Of a stretch of 64,000 nucleotides of DNA, positions 63,864-64,000 are shown in pieces (within the stretch, counting starts at the first letter, position 1; each line of letters starts with the position of its first letter). This stretch comes from Marinomonas vulgaris. Lineage in GTDB: Bacteria > Pseudomonadota > Gammaproteobacteria > Pseudomonadales > Marinomonadaceae. Location of the stretch: positions 62,001 through 126,000 of the forward strand of contig NZ_JAGSSV010000007.1 in assembly GCF_018145875.1 (NCBI RefSeq), written 5' to 3'. The translations under genes and the position numbers were made by a program. Below the pieces are notes generated by a model that saw only the letters and a list, made by a program, of their open reading frames with translations, was not told where the DNA came from and did not search any database.

Positions 63864-64000
63864 AAACAAAGACAAAAAAATTGCCGAATGACTTGTCTTA
63901 ACGGTCAGCAATAAGCAGGCCAAGTTTTCAAGATGTTTGGAGTGAAAGGCTCGTTTGCCCGTTGTGAATGTGCTATTTTAAAGGGCGAAATTGAGATAAT

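Overview
This 64 kb window looks like a stretch of chromosome from a free-living marine gammaproteobacterium, most like Marinomonas or another Oceanospirillales member. That placement is an inference from gene content and protein resemblance, because no marker gene such as 16S rRNA is present. The content is typical of a motile, versatile heterotroph: TonB energisation, glycine betaine synthesis, pyrimidine catabolism, several c-di-GMP enzymes and an ECF sigma/ChrR photo-oxidative stress locus. I found no rRNA, tRNA, insertion sequence, prophage, integrase or CRISPR array. The only clearly mobile-type module is a small HigBA-like toxin-antitoxin pair.

Layout. 0.1-7 kb: a HI0933/BaiN-like flavoprotein, an OmpA-type porin, an amino-acid-type binding protein and a large Cache-HAMP-GAF-HD-GYP phosphodiesterase. 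7.5-13.7 kb (minus): a six-gene ABC importer with the gene order of the Rhizobium glycerol system glpSTPQUV, here in divergon with an AcoR-like sigma-54 activator (14-16 kb) and preceded by a sigma-54-like promoter and an upstream palindrome. 16-23 kb: an M42-type peptidase, a DosP-like PAS-PAS-GAF-GGDEF-EAL protein, and MFS and MATE efflux pumps. 23-25.6 kb: a Fur-boxed exbB-exbD-exbD-tonB operon in which the second ExbD has Asn in place of the essential Asp. 25.6-30.8 kb: MltA, a DnaJ-related protein, a YugP-like zinc peptidase, a BaeSR-like two-component system and an EF-hand protein. 30.9-34 kb: betBA without betI. 34-37.4 kb: a CBM48 protein, a histidine-rich membrane microprotein behind an FNR-like box, an OlsF-like ornithine lipid synthase and two small proteins.

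37.5-45.7 kb holds rpoE-chrR (minus) diverging from an eight-gene plus-strand run: NTF2-like, SDR, flavin amine-oxidase-like, DUF1365, CFA-synthase-like, DUF2878, an exported unknown, and DUF3833. This is the lipid-modifying regulon type linked to singlet-oxygen response. 45.8-51.4 kb: two EAL proteins flank a DUF6164 protein and RlmF. 51.4-58.6 kb: PlsC, a DUF3482 GTPase with its DUF2868 membrane partner, a chemoreceptor, DUF6172, ThiL and PgpA. 58.7-59.4 kb: the toxin-antitoxin pair. 59.5-63.8 kb (minus): a reductive pyrimidine catabolism operon (carbamoylase, NCS1 permease, dihydropyrimidinase).

The most notable observations are two cases of paired paralogues with complementary defects. 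In ExbD1/ExbD2 one copy lacks the proton-carrying Asp. In GlpS/GlpT one ATPase lacks the H-loop His and the other has a degenerate ABC signature, which predicts a single canonical ATP site. Others are a heme-type PAS domain with altered distal residues on a c-di-GMP enzyme, the ECF/ChrR lipid cluster with an unrecognised exported member, and several regulatory sites placed where their function would require them.
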